Assembly: GCF_012563325.1 (NCBI RefSeq)
Contig: NZ_CP046232.1
Location: forward strand, 250,321 to 314,320
Length of the DNA: 64,000 bases
DNA from: Enterobacteriaceae endosymbiont of Plateumaris braccata
GTDB taxonomy: Bacteria; Pseudomonadota; Gammaproteobacteria; Enterobacterales; Enterobacteriaceae
Direction: 5' to 3'
A program made the translations under genes and the position numbers. Positions 39,298 to 49,605 of this stretch are shown one piece after another. A model generated the notes under the pieces. That model saw nothing but the letters and a program-made list of their open reading frames with translations. It was not told the origin of the DNA and did not search any database. The number at the start of each line of letters is the position of its first letter. Position 1 is the first letter of the stretch.

Positions 39298-40425
39298 TTA
39301 ATATTTAATATTATCTAAATATTTTATTTTATTAAAATTCCATTTCCAATTTTTAACTAAAATGTTTATTTCATAATATTGCCAATTACAAATTTTTTTA
39401 TTTATTGATAATTTTACACGTGTTTTAATATAAAAACATTTTCTAATTAAATCCAATCTTTTTAAATCACCAATTTTAATTAAGTAAATTGTAATTTTTT
39501 TTAACATCATATAATAAGAATCTAATTCTAATGAAGTGATACTACCATCATGTAAATATTTTTTAAAATCGATAGCTAATAATTTAATATTAGGATTTTC
39601 GTATAAATAACTTTCTAATAATAATATTTTTAAGATCGTTTTATAAGGATCTAAATCTATTTTTTTATAAATATATCATAAACTATATTTAAAATAGTTT
39701 TCAACAGAAATGTTTTTTAATCCTCCTAAATCTAACCATTCATTTTTTAATAAAAAATTTTTTTTATATAAAAAATTTACATAATCATTGTAACAATTTT
39801 CTTTATTAATTGGTATAATATTCCATATTATAGGTTTACCAGCCATACGAACAGCTGTTCTATAAAATTCATCTAATAAAAGATTTTTATTAATAATATT
39901 AAAAGAGGGTTTTTTTATTAAAATATTTTCTTTACGAAAATATTTTTCACCTATTAAAAAAAAAATTACTTTCACACCCATTAAATTACACCATTTTTTT
40001 AAAATAGAAAATTTTTTTCTTAAATATAAACATTTTTTTTTACTTAACTATATTTGATGAAACACCCAGATATCAAAATCAGAATTTTTATTTTGACCAA
40101 TGGATGATATACTACCCATAGAATATATTCCTGTAATTGGATTGTTATATTTAAAATATTTCTTTTTTATAAAAATATTAAAATTTTTTGTTAATAAAGA
40201 TAAATATTTTTTGTTAGGATAAAAATTATCTATGCCGTATGGAATATTATCTGAAATATATCCTGGAATTAATGGATGATTATAATGTAATAATATAGGT
40301 AATAAGATATATATTTTTTTAAAAATATAATTCATTAAGTTTATAGATCTATAAATTCTCAATTGATTTAATATATGCATTCTTTTTATATTTTTTTCTA
40401 TATAATAAAAAAAAATTTTTTTCAT
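39298..40425 (-). pseudogene. cyaA: Adenylate cyclase (class I) remnant with two nonsense codons
   Basis: A single reading frame of 376 codons aligns with the catalytic half of E. coli CyaA (848 aa). NQLRIYRSINLMNYIF, LLHYNHPLIPGY, ITGIYSMGSISSIGQNKNSDFDIWVFHQ, LLDEFYRTAVRMAGK, NEWLDLGG and RLDLIRKCFYIK match clearly. It is interrupted by TAG at 40048-40050 and TGA at 39676-39678, both where E. coli has Trp. It ends at a TAA at 39298, and the regulatory half is gone. The absence of frameshifts suggests recent inactivation. Its position near trxA and rho is syntenic with E. coli. Confidence 0.95.
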
Positions 40426-41023
40426 TAAATTCTTTATAATAAATAAAAGTATTAAATATTAAATATTTGTTAATTTATATTTAATATATTTTAGTTGCTA
40501 ATCTTATATTTTAATTATATTATATTTTTTATAAAATTGATAATTTTGAAATATATGATTAATTTTATAGTAAAAAATCTTTTTATTTTACTCATAAGTA
40601 AATATTATTATTATATAATTGTCTATTTAATACATTAAAATATATTTTTATAATTATAAAATATATAGTATAAATAAAAAAAATTAAATTTAGATATTTT
40701 AAGTAAAATTTTATTTATTAAATATAATTTATATATTTCTGAATATATTAAAACTCAAATAGTTTTTTAGTTTTAGATAAATATAAAATATTTTTATATA
40801 TTTATTTATTAAATAAAATTGATTTAAGATAAATACAAATAAATTAATTAAAATAAATTTTAATTACATTAATATATTAAATATATAATATAAAAAATTA
40901 ATATAAAAATTTGTTTATAAATTTTAAAAATTTTTTAAAAATATCTTTAGAAAAAATTTAATAAAACTTAACTTTATCTATACTATCATTAGTAAATATA
41001 ATTAAATACATATTGGAGTAAAT
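40426..41023. other. 598-base A/T-rich gap between cyaA remnant and dksA
   Basis: Almost pure A/T with stops in all frames. It must contain the dksA promoter near the right end, where GGAG lies ahead of the start codon. In E. coli hemC, hemD and hemX start beside cyaA, so this may be where they were lost, but I see no recognisable remnant. Confidence 0.55.
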
Positions 41024-41476
41024 ATGAAAAAAAAAAATAAAATTTTATCTTCTTTAAATATTTTATCTATTGCTGGAGTTTCTCCTTATAAATTAAAACC
41101 AGAAGAAGAATATATGAATGAAAAACAATTATTTCATTTTAAAAAAATATTACAATCTTGGCGAAAACAATTAATAAATGAAAATAGTCATAATATTTCT
41201 TATATTCCAAATGAAATGTCAAAATTTTCTGATCCAATAGATAGAGCTGTACAAGAAGAAGAATTTAATTTTAATTTAAGAAATAAAGATAGAGAAAGAA
41301 AATTAATTAAAAAAATTGAAGTAACTTTAATAAAAATTAAACAAAATAATTTTGGTTATTGTCAATCTTGTGGAATAGAAATTGGTTTAAAAAGGCTAGA
41401 AGCTCGTCCTACTGCGCATCTATGTATTGATTGTAAAACTTTAGCCGAAATTCGTGAAAAACAAATAGCAGGATAA
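41024..41476 (+). CDS. dksA: RNA polymerase-binding transcription factor DksA
   Basis: DksA inserts into the RNA polymerase secondary channel and, with ppGpp, adjusts rRNA and amino-acid promoter activity. The 150-aa product (E. coli 151) keeps the coiled-coil tip with Asp70 and Asp73 (SDPIDRA), [22 protein letters not shown] and the zinc motif [26 protein letters not shown]. Full conservation suggests that stringent-type control of transcription still operates. Confidence 0.98.
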   Translation: MKKKNKILSSLNILSIAGVSPYKLKPEEEYMNEKQLFHFKKILQSWRKQLINENSHNISYIPNEMSKFSDPIDRAVQEEEFNFNLRNKDRERKLIKKIEVTLIKIKQNNFGYCQSCGIEIGLKRLEARPTAHLCIDCKTLAEIREKQIAG

Positions 41477-41480
41477 ACAA

Positions 41481-41508
41481 TAATTTATAAATTTATATTT
41501 ATAAATTA
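41481..41508 (+). terminator. 11-bp A/T hairpin after dksA
   Basis: TAATTTATAAA at 41481-41491 pairs exactly with 41498-41508 around a six-base loop, starting four bases after the dksA stop. It is composed entirely of A and T and has no T-run after it, so it is only a possible 3' end structure. Confidence 0.35.
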
Positions 41509-42682
41509 GAATAATTTCTGGAAATAATATAAAAAATAAATCTTATTTTTTATATTTTTGTTCAAAATAATTATAGTAAAAAAAGTAAATAAAAAAAACT
41601 CCTTTTGAATAAATTTAAAGAATTTAAAAAATGTAAAATTAAATTAATAATACTAATATTTTTAATAAAATGGTATTTAATAATTCAGCAAAAAAATAAT
41701 ATAGTAATTAAAATACTTATAATAATAAATAAAAATTAAAAATAAATATGTAAGAAAAAATATTAATATAAAATAATTAATAATTTTTCAATATTATGTT
41801 TAAATTTAAATTTTTTAAATGATGAAATAATATTTGAATATAAGTGATTTAATAATATTAATTTTAATTAAATCTAGAACTATAAATTATATAGAATTAA
41901 ATTCTAAAATATTTTTTCTTTATGATCTAATAATTTGACTAAATATGATAAAATATTCTTATATTTTTAAGTAACAAAATTTAGAAATAATTTTTTAGTT
42001 TAGAATATTTATTATTAATACTTATAATCTTATTTAATTTTACTAATTAACTTATATTTAAATTTATAAAATATAAAAATAATTTATTATTATAAATTTA
42101 TAATTTAATTAAAATAATATTTTTTTATAGTTCAAATCTTTAAAAATAATCATATGTAATATTTTAATTTAATAACAATTTTGACTATTAGTATATTTAA
42201 AATTAATAATTGTAAATGATCATATATAAAAAATTTTATTATCATAAAACATCTTTTAATTTCTTCTGATAATATTTAATCTATATAGTTTTTTTATTTT
42301 TATAAATTTAATTTATTAATATATTTTCAATTTTTAATATAATATTTTTCTTTATTCAATAATAAACTTCTTAAGTTATCAATATCTACTATAGTTTTAA
42401 AAGATTAAAATTTTAAATTACTAGACATATTAATTTTTTAATTTAAAATTATTTTTTATTAAATTGCAACTAAAAAATTGAATATTACCTATAAATTTAT
42501 TTATTAATGAACTAAGAATTTTACAATAATTATTACAATAAAGATATTAGATTTAAGTAAAATATAAAATTATTTTTTTAAATATTTACATTTTTATTTA
42601 AATAAATTTTAAATAAATTATTAATTTTTAATTTATATAATAATATTATATTTATAATTTTAATATATTAATTAAAAATTTC
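41509..42682. other. 1.17-kb gene-free A/T desert
   Basis: This is the longest stretch without a gene in the window, between dksA and sodA. Stops are dense in all six frames. A few short minus-strand pieces read like protein (for example codons for SFKTIVDIDNLRSLLLNKEKY near 42340-42400, and LSEEIKRC near 42255), hinting at an eroded gene, but I cannot assign them to a family. Confidence 0.55.
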
Positions 42683-42725
42683 AAACGATATGTTTTATAT
42701 TAAGATATAATAAAACATATCGTTT
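42683..42725 (-). terminator. 16-bp perfect hairpin after sodA
   Basis: AAACGATATGTTTTAT at 42683-42698 is exactly complementary to 42710-42725, with an 11-base loop. It begins 15 bases past the sodA stop and is followed on that strand by GAAATTTTT. This is the best terminator candidate for sodA. Confidence 0.6.
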
Positions 42726-42740
42726 ATAAAAATAAAAAAA

Positions 42741-43367
42741 TTATATTTCACTTTTTAAAAATAAATTTTGTACTTCATCCCAATTTAATACATTCCAAAA
42801 GGCTTTTATATATAAAGATCTTTGATTTTGATATTTTAAATAATATGCATGTTCCCATAAATCTAAAGCTATTAGAGGATAACCAAAAAAACCATTAATA
42901 TTTTTTCCCATTAATGGATTATATTGATTTTTAGTAGTAACTATACTTAAAATGTTATTTTTTTTAATTAACCAAATCCATCCTGATCCAAAAAAATTTG
43001 TAGCAATATTTTCAAAAATTTTTTGAAATTTTTTAAAACTACCAAATGATTTTACTATAGCTTCTTTAATTATATTATTAGGTTGAGTATTTTTTTTTAA
43101 AATTTTCCAAAAAAAGCTATGATTGGCATGACCACCTGCATTATTACGTAAAAAATTTCTTTGTGAAGTTGATAATGGTATTACATCTATCATAGATAAT
43201 AATTCATTTATTGAAATATTTTTTAAATTAATTTTATCAATAATTAAATTAGTATTATTTACATAATTTTGGTGATGTTTTGTATAATGGATTTCCATTG
43301 TTTCTTTATCAAAAAATGGTTCTAATGCAGAATAACTATATGATAAAGATGGTAATTTATAAACCAT
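42741..43367 (-). CDS. sodA: Superoxide dismutase, manganese type
   Basis: It converts superoxide to peroxide and oxygen. The 208-aa product (E. coli SodA 206) has metal ligands His27 ([11 protein letters not shown]), His83 ([13 protein letters not shown]), Asp169 and His173 ([13 protein letters not shown]). The GGHANHS sequence and overall similarity match SodA, not the iron enzyme SodB. It is 13 bases downstream of aroE on the same strand. Confidence 0.96.
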   Translation of the reverse strand: MVYKLPSLSYSYSALEPFFDKETMEIHYTKHHQNYVNNTNLIIDKINLKNISINELLSMIDVIPLSTSQRNFLRNNAGGHANHSFFWKILKKNTQPNNIIKEAIVKSFGSFKKFQKIFENIATNFFGSGWIWLIKKNNILSIVTTKNQYNPLMGKNINGFFGYPLIALDLWEHAYYLKYQNQRSLYIKAFWNVLNWDEVQNLFLKSEI

Positions 43368-43380
43368 ATAAATAATTCCT

Positions 43381-44214
43381 TTATGAATATTTTTTTTTAA
43401 ATTCTTTTAAAATTAATGTAGTATTAGGCATAATTCCATGCCATAAAAAAAATGAATAAGCTGCTTGTTCTATTAGCATCCCTATACCATCAGATATTTT
43501 TTTAGCTCCATGATGTAAACACCATTTTAAAAATGGTGTAATACTAGAATCATAAAATAAATCATAACAAAAAATATTAGAATGTATAATATTAGAAGAA
43601 ATATTTGGAATTTCACCTTTAATACTACTAGATGTTGCATTTATGATTAAATCATAATTTATTTTTTTTTTATTAATTATATTATTAATATCTTCTATTT
43701 TGAGAACATCAATATGTTTTATATTGTTAAAATGTTTTAAAAGATTACAGGAATTTTTATAAGTACGATTAGTTATTGTAATTTTACAACCAAAATTAAT
43801 AAGAGGATATATAATACCTTTAGCTGCTCCTCCTGCACCTAATAACAAGATATTACTATTTTTATGTATAAAATTAATTTTTTGTAAATCTTTTAATAAA
43901 CCAATACCATCAGTATTATCTCCTAATATTTTATTATTTTCAATAATCTTTAATGTATTTACTACTCCACTTTTTATTCCTCTTTCCGTTAAAAAATCAC
44001 ATATATCATATGCATCTTTTTTAAATGGTATTGTGATGTTAGCTCCAAAACCTCCATGTTTAAAAAAATAATTAACTATATTATTAAATTTGTTAATTGG
44101 AACATATATTTTTTTATATTGTTGTAAAATATTTAATTGTTTTGCAAAAAGTTTATGTATTATAGGAGATTTACTGTGTTTTATAGGATTTCCAAAAATA
44201 GCAAACATTTTCAT
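43381..44214 (-). CDS. aroE: Shikimate dehydrogenase
   Basis: It reduces 3-dehydroshikimate to shikimate with NADPH, the fourth step towards aromatic amino acids. The 277-aa product (E. coli 272) begins [17 protein letters not shown] and keeps the catalytic Lys in [12 protein letters not shown], the Asp in GDNTDGIG, the dinucleotide motif GAGGAAKGI and NATSSSI. The order aroE-tsaC is that of E. coli, 20 bases apart. No other shikimate gene lies in the window. Confidence 0.97.
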   Translation of the reverse strand: MKMFAIFGNPIKHSKSPIIHKLFAKQLNILQQYKKIYVPINKFNNIVNYFFKHGGFGANITIPFKKDAYDICDFLTERGIKSGVVNTLKIIENNKILGDNTDGIGLLKDLQKINFIHKNSNILLLGAGGAAKGIIYPLINFGCKITITNRTYKNSCNLLKHFNNIKHIDVLKIEDINNIINKKKINYDLIINATSSSIKGEIPNISSNIIHSNIFCYDLFYDSSITPFLKWCLHHGAKKISDGIGMLIEQAAYSFFLWHGIMPNTTLILKEFKKKYS

Positions 44215-44234
44215 ATTCTATCACTTGTTTATTA

Positions 44235-44783
44235 TTATCCTTTTCTAATAATTGTATTTGTTATACTATCTCTAATTTCAGATGGTTTTTTATATCTTCC
44301 AACAAAACCATTTAAAATTAATATTTTTTTTTTAAAATGAGAATTAATTTCATGAGAATATAAACATGGTTTACAACCTGTTATATTTGCACTAGTAGAA
44401 ATAATAGGTTTTCCATAAAAATGACATAATTGATTAATAGGATAATAATTAGTTATACGAATAGCTATTGAGTTAAAATTTCCTGTTAACCAATAAGGAG
44501 TATTTAATGATATAGGAATTGTCCATGTTATAAATTTTTGACATGATAAAATCATATTAATTTGTTTTAAAGATAATTTAGTTTCATCTATATAAGATAA
44601 TATCTGTTTATAACTTGAAGCTATTAAAATAAATCCTTTATTAATATTACGTTTTTTTATAGATAATAATTTATATACTGCATTTTTGTTATCAGGATCA
44701 CATCCTAATCCAAATGAAGATTCAGTAGGATAAGCAATTATTTTACCTAGTTTTAATGCATCAATAAATATATTAAAATTCAT
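44235..44783 (-). CDS. tsaC: L-threonylcarbamoyladenylate synthase TsaC
   Basis: It makes threonylcarbamoyl-AMP from threonine, bicarbonate and ATP for tRNA t6A37, the step before TsaD (32 kb). The 182-aa product (E. coli 190) has AYPTESSFGLGCDP, KKRNINKGFILIAS and KPIISTSANITGCKPC, the YrdC-family motifs. TsaB and TsaE would be encoded elsewhere. The gene is divergent from def. Confidence 0.96.
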   Translation of the reverse strand: MNFNIFIDALKLGKIIAYPTESSFGLGCDPDNKNAVYKLLSIKKRNINKGFILIASSYKQILSYIDETKLSLKQINMILSCQKFITWTIPISLNTPYWLTGNFNSIAIRITNYYPINQLCHFYGKPIISTSANITGCKPCLYSHEINSHFKKKILILNGFVGRYKKPSEIRDSITNTIIRKG

Positions 44784-44977
44784 AACGTAATTAATTTGAT
44801 AGATTAATATTAATAGTCATATAATTATTAATTGTATTAAGTTTTATTTTATCATATAATCATCTTTTAATAAAAAATATTTTTAAAAAATATATAAATA
44901 TATTATTTATAAGTATTATAAATAATATATTTAATTTAAAATAATAATTTAACAATAAATAATTTTTATAAAAATTT

Positions 44978-45529
44978 ATGTCAATATTAAAATTATTATA
45001 TTTTCCAAATAATGAATTACGTACTATAGCTAAAAATGTAAAAAAAATAGATAATAAAATTAATTTATTAATTAATAATATGATCCAAACTATGTATGCT
45101 TATAAAGGTATAGGTTTAGCAGCAACACAAATAGGAATACATAAACGTATTATAGTTATAGATATATCAAAAAAACAAAATAATCCGTTAATTTTTATTA
45201 ATCCAAAATTAACTATACAAAATAAAAACCAAATTAGCAATGAAGAAGGATGTTTATCAATACCTCAACAAAAATATTTTATTTTTAGATATAAAACAGT
45301 TAAAGTGCAAGCAAAAAATTTAATTAATGAAAATTTTGAAATAGAAGCTGATAATTTATTATCATGTTGTTTACAACATGAAATAGATCATTTAAATGGT
45401 ATTTTATTTATTGATTATTTATCTAATTTAAAATATCAAAGAGTTTATAAAAAAATGAAAAAATTTCATCAAAAAATAATACGTCATAAAAAAAATAAAA
45501 TTATATATAATTATAATGAATGCAAATAA
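44978..45529 (+). CDS. def: Peptide deformylase
   Basis: It removes the formyl group from nascent proteins. The 183-aa product (E. coli 169) has all three motifs: GIGLAATQIG, EEGCLS (metal Cys) and QHEIDHLNG (two metal His and catalytic Glu). The C-terminal tail is longer and Lys-rich. It overlaps fmt by 14 bases, consistent with translational coupling of the two formyl-cycle genes. Confidence 0.98.
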   Translation: MSILKLLYFPNNELRTIAKNVKKIDNKINLLINNMIQTMYAYKGIGLAATQIGIHKRIIVIDISKKQNNPLIFINPKLTIQNKNQISNEEGCLSIPQQKYFIFRYKTVKVQAKNLINENFEIEADNLLSCCLQHEIDHLNGILFIDYLSNLKYQRVYKKMKKFHQKIIRHKKNKIIYNYNECK

Positions 45530-46490
45530 AATTAAAATTATTTTTATGGGTACTTCTCATTTTGCAGTATTTCATTTAAAAGAATTATTAAATTACTATA
45601 AAATAGTTTGTGTTATTACTAAGCCAGATAATTACTCTAATAGAGGACAGAAATTAACTTTTAACCCTATTAAAAAATTGGTTTTACAACATAAAATAAA
45701 TATTTTACAACCTTCATCTTTAAATAATAAAGAATTTTTAAATTCAATACTAAAATATAAATTTAATATAATTATTGTTGTAGATTATGGTTTATTAATA
45801 CCTCCATCAATTTTAAATATACCAAGTTTAGGATGTATTAATGTACATGCGTCATTATTACCTAGATGGAGAGGTGCTGCGCCAATACAAAGAGCTTTAT
45901 ATGAAAATGATACTCAAACTGGTATAAGTATAATTAAAATGAATAGTTATTTAGATGCTGGAGATATTATCTATCAAAAAAAATGTGATATTCATTTAAA
46001 TGAGACATATGGTACTTTACATAATAGATTATGTATATTAGGTTTAAAAGGTCTTTTATATGTTTTAAATATTTTTTCTAAAGGAAAAGATATTATACTT
46101 AAACCTCAAAATCAATATGATATAAAAACAACATATGCTAAAAAAATTTTAAAAAAAGAAAGTAAAATCAATTGGTCTCTTTCAGCTAAAAAAATCGAAT
46201 GTATTATTCGTGCTTTCAATCCATACCCAGGAACATATTTTTTATTAAAAAATGAAAGATTTAAAATATGGTATGCAGAAATAGTAGATAATAATTTTAA
46301 TAAAAAAATATCGGTTCCAGGTGAAATATTATATGTTAATATTAATAGTAGTATTAATATAAATACAATTAATGGAATTTTAAAAATTAAAGTTATTCAA
46401 CCTAGTGGAAGAATACCAATGAATATTAGAGATTTTTTTAACAATAAAAAATATATTAAACTTTTTTCTAAAGGTAAAATTTTAAAATAA
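45516..46490 (+). CDS. fmt: Methionyl-tRNA formyltransferase
   Basis: It formylates initiator Met-tRNA using 10-formyltetrahydrofolate. The 324-aa product (E. coli 315) carries the catalytic Asn and His in CINVHASLLPRWRGAAPIQRAL and the Asp in SYLDAGDI; the C-terminal OB domain begins near residue 210. With def and map it forms the complete N-terminal methionine cycle. rsmB and trkA, next in E. coli, are absent, and it converges with rplQ after 13 bases. Confidence 0.98.
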   Translation: MNANKIKIIFMGTSHFAVFHLKELLNYYKIVCVITKPDNYSNRGQKLTFNPIKKLVLQHKINILQPSSLNNKEFLNSILKYKFNIIIVVDYGLLIPPSILNIPSLGCINVHASLLPRWRGAAPIQRALYENDTQTGISIIKMNSYLDAGDIIYQKKCDIHLNETYGTLHNRLCILGLKGLLYVLNIFSKGKDIILKPQNQYDIKTTYAKKILKKESKINWSLSAKKIECIIRAFNPYPGTYFLLKNERFKIWYAEIVDNNFNKKISVPGEILYVNINSSININTINGILKIKVIQPSGRIPMNIRDFFNNKKYIKLFSKGKILK

Positions 46491-46503
46491 TTTATAATTT
46501 AAA

Positions 46504-46884
46504 TTATGTTTTTTTTTTAATTATTATTTTTCGCTCTAATAATTCTATATATGACATTGGTGCTTTATCACCATTACGAAATCCACATTTTATTATACGT
46601 GTATATCCTCCTAATCTATTTTTAAATCTTGGGGCTATGAAATTAAATAATTTAATTAAATTATTTTTATTATTTATACGAGAACGAATTAATCTTTTAT
46701 TAGAAATATTATTATTTTTTGCAATTGTTATTAATGGTTCTATTGTTCTTTTTAATTCTTTAGCTTTTACAGTTGTTGTTTTAATAATTTCGTATTTAAT
46801 TAAAGAATTAGCCATATTTTTAAACATAGATTTACGATGACTACTAGTTCTATTTAAATGACGACCTATTTTACGATGACGCAT
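46504..46884 (-). CDS. rplQ: 50S ribosomal protein L17
   Basis: Last gene of the alpha operon. The 126-aa product (E. coli 127) starts [20 protein letters not shown] and has [13 protein letters not shown] and [24 protein letters not shown]. It begins 35 bases after rpoA. Confidence 0.99.
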   Translation of the reverse strand: MRHRKIGRHLNRTSSHRKSMFKNMANSLIKYEIIKTTTVKAKELKRTIEPLITIAKNNNISNKRLIRSRINNKNNLIKLFNFIAPRFKNRLGGYTRIIKCGFRNGDKAPMSYIELLERKIIIKKKT

Positions 46885-46919
46885 ATTATGTTACCTTTAA
46901 TATTAAAAAAATTAAATAA

Positions 46920-47915
46920 TTATTTTTTATCAATTATAATTGGAGGCCAATTTTCTAAACGCATTCCTAATGATAAACCTTTAGAAGCTAAAATATCTTT
47001 AATTTCTGTTAAAGATTTTTTTCCTAAATTAGGTGTTTTAAGCAATTCAACTTCAGTACGTTGTACTAAATCACCTATAAATTGTATCGATTCTGTTTTT
47101 AAACAATTAGCAGATCTAACAGTTAATTCTAAATCATCTACTGGACGTAATAAAATAGGATCAAATTCAGGCTTTTCTTCTTTAATTTCTTGTTGAGGTA
47201 TATCACGTAAATAAACAAAAGTTTCTAATTGTTCTGAAAGAATTGTAGCAGCTTTTCTTATTGCTTCTTCTGGATCTATAGTACCATTAGTTTCCATTTC
47301 TATTATTAATTTATCTAAATCTGTTCTTTGTTCTACCCTTGCAGCTTCAACATTATATATTATTCTTTCAATTGGACTATAACATGCATCAATTAATAGT
47401 CGACCTATTGGACGATCATTATATTTTTCAGAATTAATTTTAGTATATGCAGCAACATATCCTCTACCTAATTCAATTTTAATTTTCATGTTAATTGAAG
47501 TATTTTGATCTGTTAAATTACAAATAATATAATTTGGATTTATTAATTCAATATCATTTCCATGATTTAAATCAGCTGCTATGACTGGACCAATTCCTGA
47601 TTTATTTAAAGTTAAAAAAAATTCTTGTTTATTACTTTTAACTTTTATAGCTAATTTTTTTAAATTTAATAAAATTTCAATAATATCTTCTTGAACTCCT
47701 TCTTTAGTACTATACTCATGTAATATTCCTTCAATTTCTACTTCAGTAACTGCATATCCAGGCATTGAAGATAATAAAATGCGTCTTAATGCATTACCTA
47801 ATGTATGTCCAAACCCTCTTTCTAAAGGTTCAAGAGTAACACTAACAGTAGTTTTATTAATTTTTTTAATATTAACTAAACGGGGTTTCAAAAATTCAGT
47901 TACAGAATTATTCAT
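46920..47915 (-). CDS. rpoA: RNA polymerase alpha subunit
   Basis: Alpha dimerises to nucleate RNA polymerase assembly and contacts UP elements and activators. The 331-aa product (E. coli 329) has the N-terminal domain ([33 protein letters not shown]) and a complete C-terminal domain ([37 protein letters not shown]). Retention of the C-terminal domain suggests that some promoter or activator recognition through it persists. Confidence 0.99.
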   Translation of the reverse strand: MNNSVTEFLKPRLVNIKKINKTTVSVTLEPLERGFGHTLGNALRRILLSSMPGYAVTEVEIEGILHEYSTKEGVQEDIIEILLNLKKLAIKVKSNKQEFFLTLNKSGIGPVIAADLNHGNDIELINPNYIICNLTDQNTSINMKIKIELGRGYVAAYTKINSEKYNDRPIGRLLIDACYSPIERIIYNVEAARVEQRTDLDKLIIEMETNGTIDPEEAIRKAATILSEQLETFVYLRDIPQQEIKEEKPEFDPILLRPVDDLELTVRSANCLKTESIQFIGDLVQRTEVELLKTPNLGKKSLTEIKDILASKGLSLGMRLENWPPIIIDKK

Positions 47916-47939
47916 TTATAATCTCTCAATTTTATAAAA

Positions 47940-48560
47940 TTATTTTGAATATAATTCAATTATTAAATGTTCATTAATATCTGATGATAAATCAGAACGT
48001 TCTGGAATGCGTTTAAATACACCTGTCATTTTATTAGTGTCTACTTCTAACCAATTTGATTTTTCAAATTGACTAGAAAGGTCAATAGCAGCTTTTATTC
48101 TTATTTGTTTTTTTGATTTTTCACATATTTCTATTTTATCATTAATATTTATTTGACAAGAAGGTATATTAACAATATTATTATTAATTTTTACAGATTT
48201 ATGACATATAAGCTGTCTTGCTTCTGACCTGGTAACACTGAATCCCATTCGATATAAAACATTATCAAATCTTTTTTCTAATAAACATAATAAATTCAAT
48301 CCTGTATTTCCTTTCAATCTTAATGCTTTTTTATAATAATTATGAAATTGTTTTTCTAAAACACCATATATACGACGTACTTTTTGTTTTTCTCTTAATT
48401 GTATACCATAATCAGATAATCTGGATTTTTTCATTCCATGTTGTCCAGGAGCTTGTTCTAATTTACATTTTGAATCAATGTTACGAACATTAGATTTTAA
48501 AAATAAATCTGTACCTTCTCTTCTACTTAATCTTAATTTAGGTCCTAAATATTTTGCCAT
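47940..48560 (-). CDS. rpsD: 30S ribosomal protein S4
   Basis: S4 is a primary 16S rRNA binder and, in E. coli, the translational repressor of this operon. The 206-aa product equals E. coli: [50 protein letters not shown] and the S4 domain [10 protein letters not shown]. Confidence 0.99.
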   Translation of the reverse strand: MAKYLGPKLRLSRREGTDLFLKSNVRNIDSKCKLEQAPGQHGMKKSRLSDYGIQLREKQKVRRIYGVLEKQFHNYYKKALRLKGNTGLNLLCLLEKRFDNVLYRMGFSVTRSEARQLICHKSVKINNNIVNIPSCQININDKIEICEKSKKQIRIKAAIDLSSQFEKSNWLEVDTNKMTGVFKRIPERSDLSSDINEHLIIELYSK

Positions 48561-48604
48561 TGTATTCTTTATACTCTTTAATATTATTTATAATAATGTA
48601 TATA

Positions 48605-48997
48605 CTATACACGTCTTTTTTTTGGAGGACGACAACCATTATGAGGTATTGGTGTTATATCAGTAATGTTTGTAATACGAAAGCCAGCATTATTTAATGC
48701 TCTAATTGTTGATTCTCTTCCTGGTCCTGGTCCTTTTATCATAACTTCAAGATTTTTTATACCATAATCTTTTACAGATTCTACACAGCGTTCTGCTGCT
48801 ACTTGTGCAGCAAATGGTGTTGATTTACGAGAACCTCTAAAACCAGAACCTCCCGCTGTAGCACACCCTAATGAATTTCCTTGTCTATCTGTAATAGTAA
48901 CAATAGTATTATTAAATGATGCATGTATATGTGCTATACCATCAATAACTTGTTTTTTAATATTTTTTTTAAATTTAGAATTTTGTTTTTTTTTCAT
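48605..48997 (-). CDS. rpsK: 30S ribosomal protein S11
   Basis: A platform protein of the 30S subunit. The 130-aa product has [34 protein letters not shown] and the basic tail [13 protein letters not shown] type ending ([15 protein letters not shown]). It lies 18 bases after rpsM and 44 before rpsD. Confidence 0.99.
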   Translation of the reverse strand: MKKKQNSKFKKNIKKQVIDGIAHIHASFNNTIVTITDRQGNSLGCATAGGSGFRGSRKSTPFAAQVAAERCVESVKDYGIKNLEVMIKGPGPGRESTIRALNNAGFRITNITDITPIPHNGCRPPKKRRV

Positions 48998-49015
48998 ATT
49001 AATAACTCAATAAAA

Positions 49016-49375
49016 TTATTGTTTTTTAAAAATTTTACGAAATTTTTTTCTAGTATGTGCATTTGTTTTAGTACGTTGTCCTCTTACTGGTAAACCCTTA
49101 CGATGTCTTAATCCACGATAACATCCTAAATCAATTAATCTCTTAATATCTAAATTAACTTTTCTTCTTAAATCTCCTTCTACTGTAAATTTAGATACTT
49201 CTACTCTTAGTAGATCTATTTGTTTTTCTGATAATAAATTTACTTTAGTATATTCATTAATATTAATAATTTTACAAATACGTATAGAATGAGAATTACC
49301 AATACCATAAATATATTGTAATGCTATTTTAATATGTTTATTATTAGGAATATTAATTCCTGCTATACGAGCCAC
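49016..49375 (-). CDS. rpsM: 30S ribosomal protein S13
   Basis: S13 lies in the 30S head and contacts the 50S subunit. The 119-aa product (E. coli 118) contains [23 protein letters not shown] and [29 protein letters not shown] sequence (TNAHTRKKF here). It is the second gene of the alpha operon after rpmJ. Confidence 0.99.
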   Translation of the reverse strand: MARIAGINIPNNKHIKIALQYIYGIGNSHSIRICKIININEYTKVNLLSEKQIDLLRVEVSKFTVEGDLRRKVNLDIKRLIDLGCYRGLRHRKGLPVRGQRTKTNAHTRKKFRKIFKKQ

Positions 49376-49430
49376 ATTAACTCCTTTATTTGTAAAAATA
49401 AAATTAATAATTTTTTATTATTAATTTTAT

Positions 49431-49547
49431 TTAACCTTGACGTTGTTTATGTTTAGGATCTTTTTTACACAAAACACGAACTACTCTATTACGACGAACA
49501 ATTTTACAATCACGACATAATTTTTTAACAGAAGTACGTACTTTCAT
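49431..49547 (-). CDS. rpmJ: 50S ribosomal protein L36
   Basis: A 38-aa zinc-ribbon protein. It reads [20 protein letters not shown], then [18 protein letters not shown], with the CxxC, Cys and His ligands. It equals the E. coli length and sits between secY and rpsM as in E. coli. It was found by reading the sequence, since it is too short for usual length cutoffs. Confidence 0.97.
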   Translation of the reverse strand: MKVRTSVKKLCRDCKIVRRNRVVRVLCKKDPKHKQRQG

Positions 49548-49605
49548 ATTATAATATATATCCTTTGATAAAAACTATTTTATAAAAAAATGAAATTTTT
49601 AAAAT

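Noticed and set aside
39676-39678. In-frame TGA at a conserved Trp of cyaA as evidence that UGA encodes Trp in this organism
   Set aside because: The same gene also has a TAG at another Trp position and has lost its C-terminal half, and intact genes in the window use TGG for conserved Trp. Simple pseudogene decay explains it.
39298-40425. Three separate small hypothetical genes
   Set aside because: All three pieces are in one reading frame and align consecutively with CyaA, so they are one pseudogene.
40426-42682. CRISPR array or phage remnant in the A/T deserts
   Set aside because: No regularly spaced repeats, integrase or phage-like motifs are visible; only low-complexity A/T sequence.
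46858-47196. 112-codon plus-strand frame antisense to rpoA
   Set aside because: No ribosome binding site or recognisable domain; it mirrors conserved rpoA codons.
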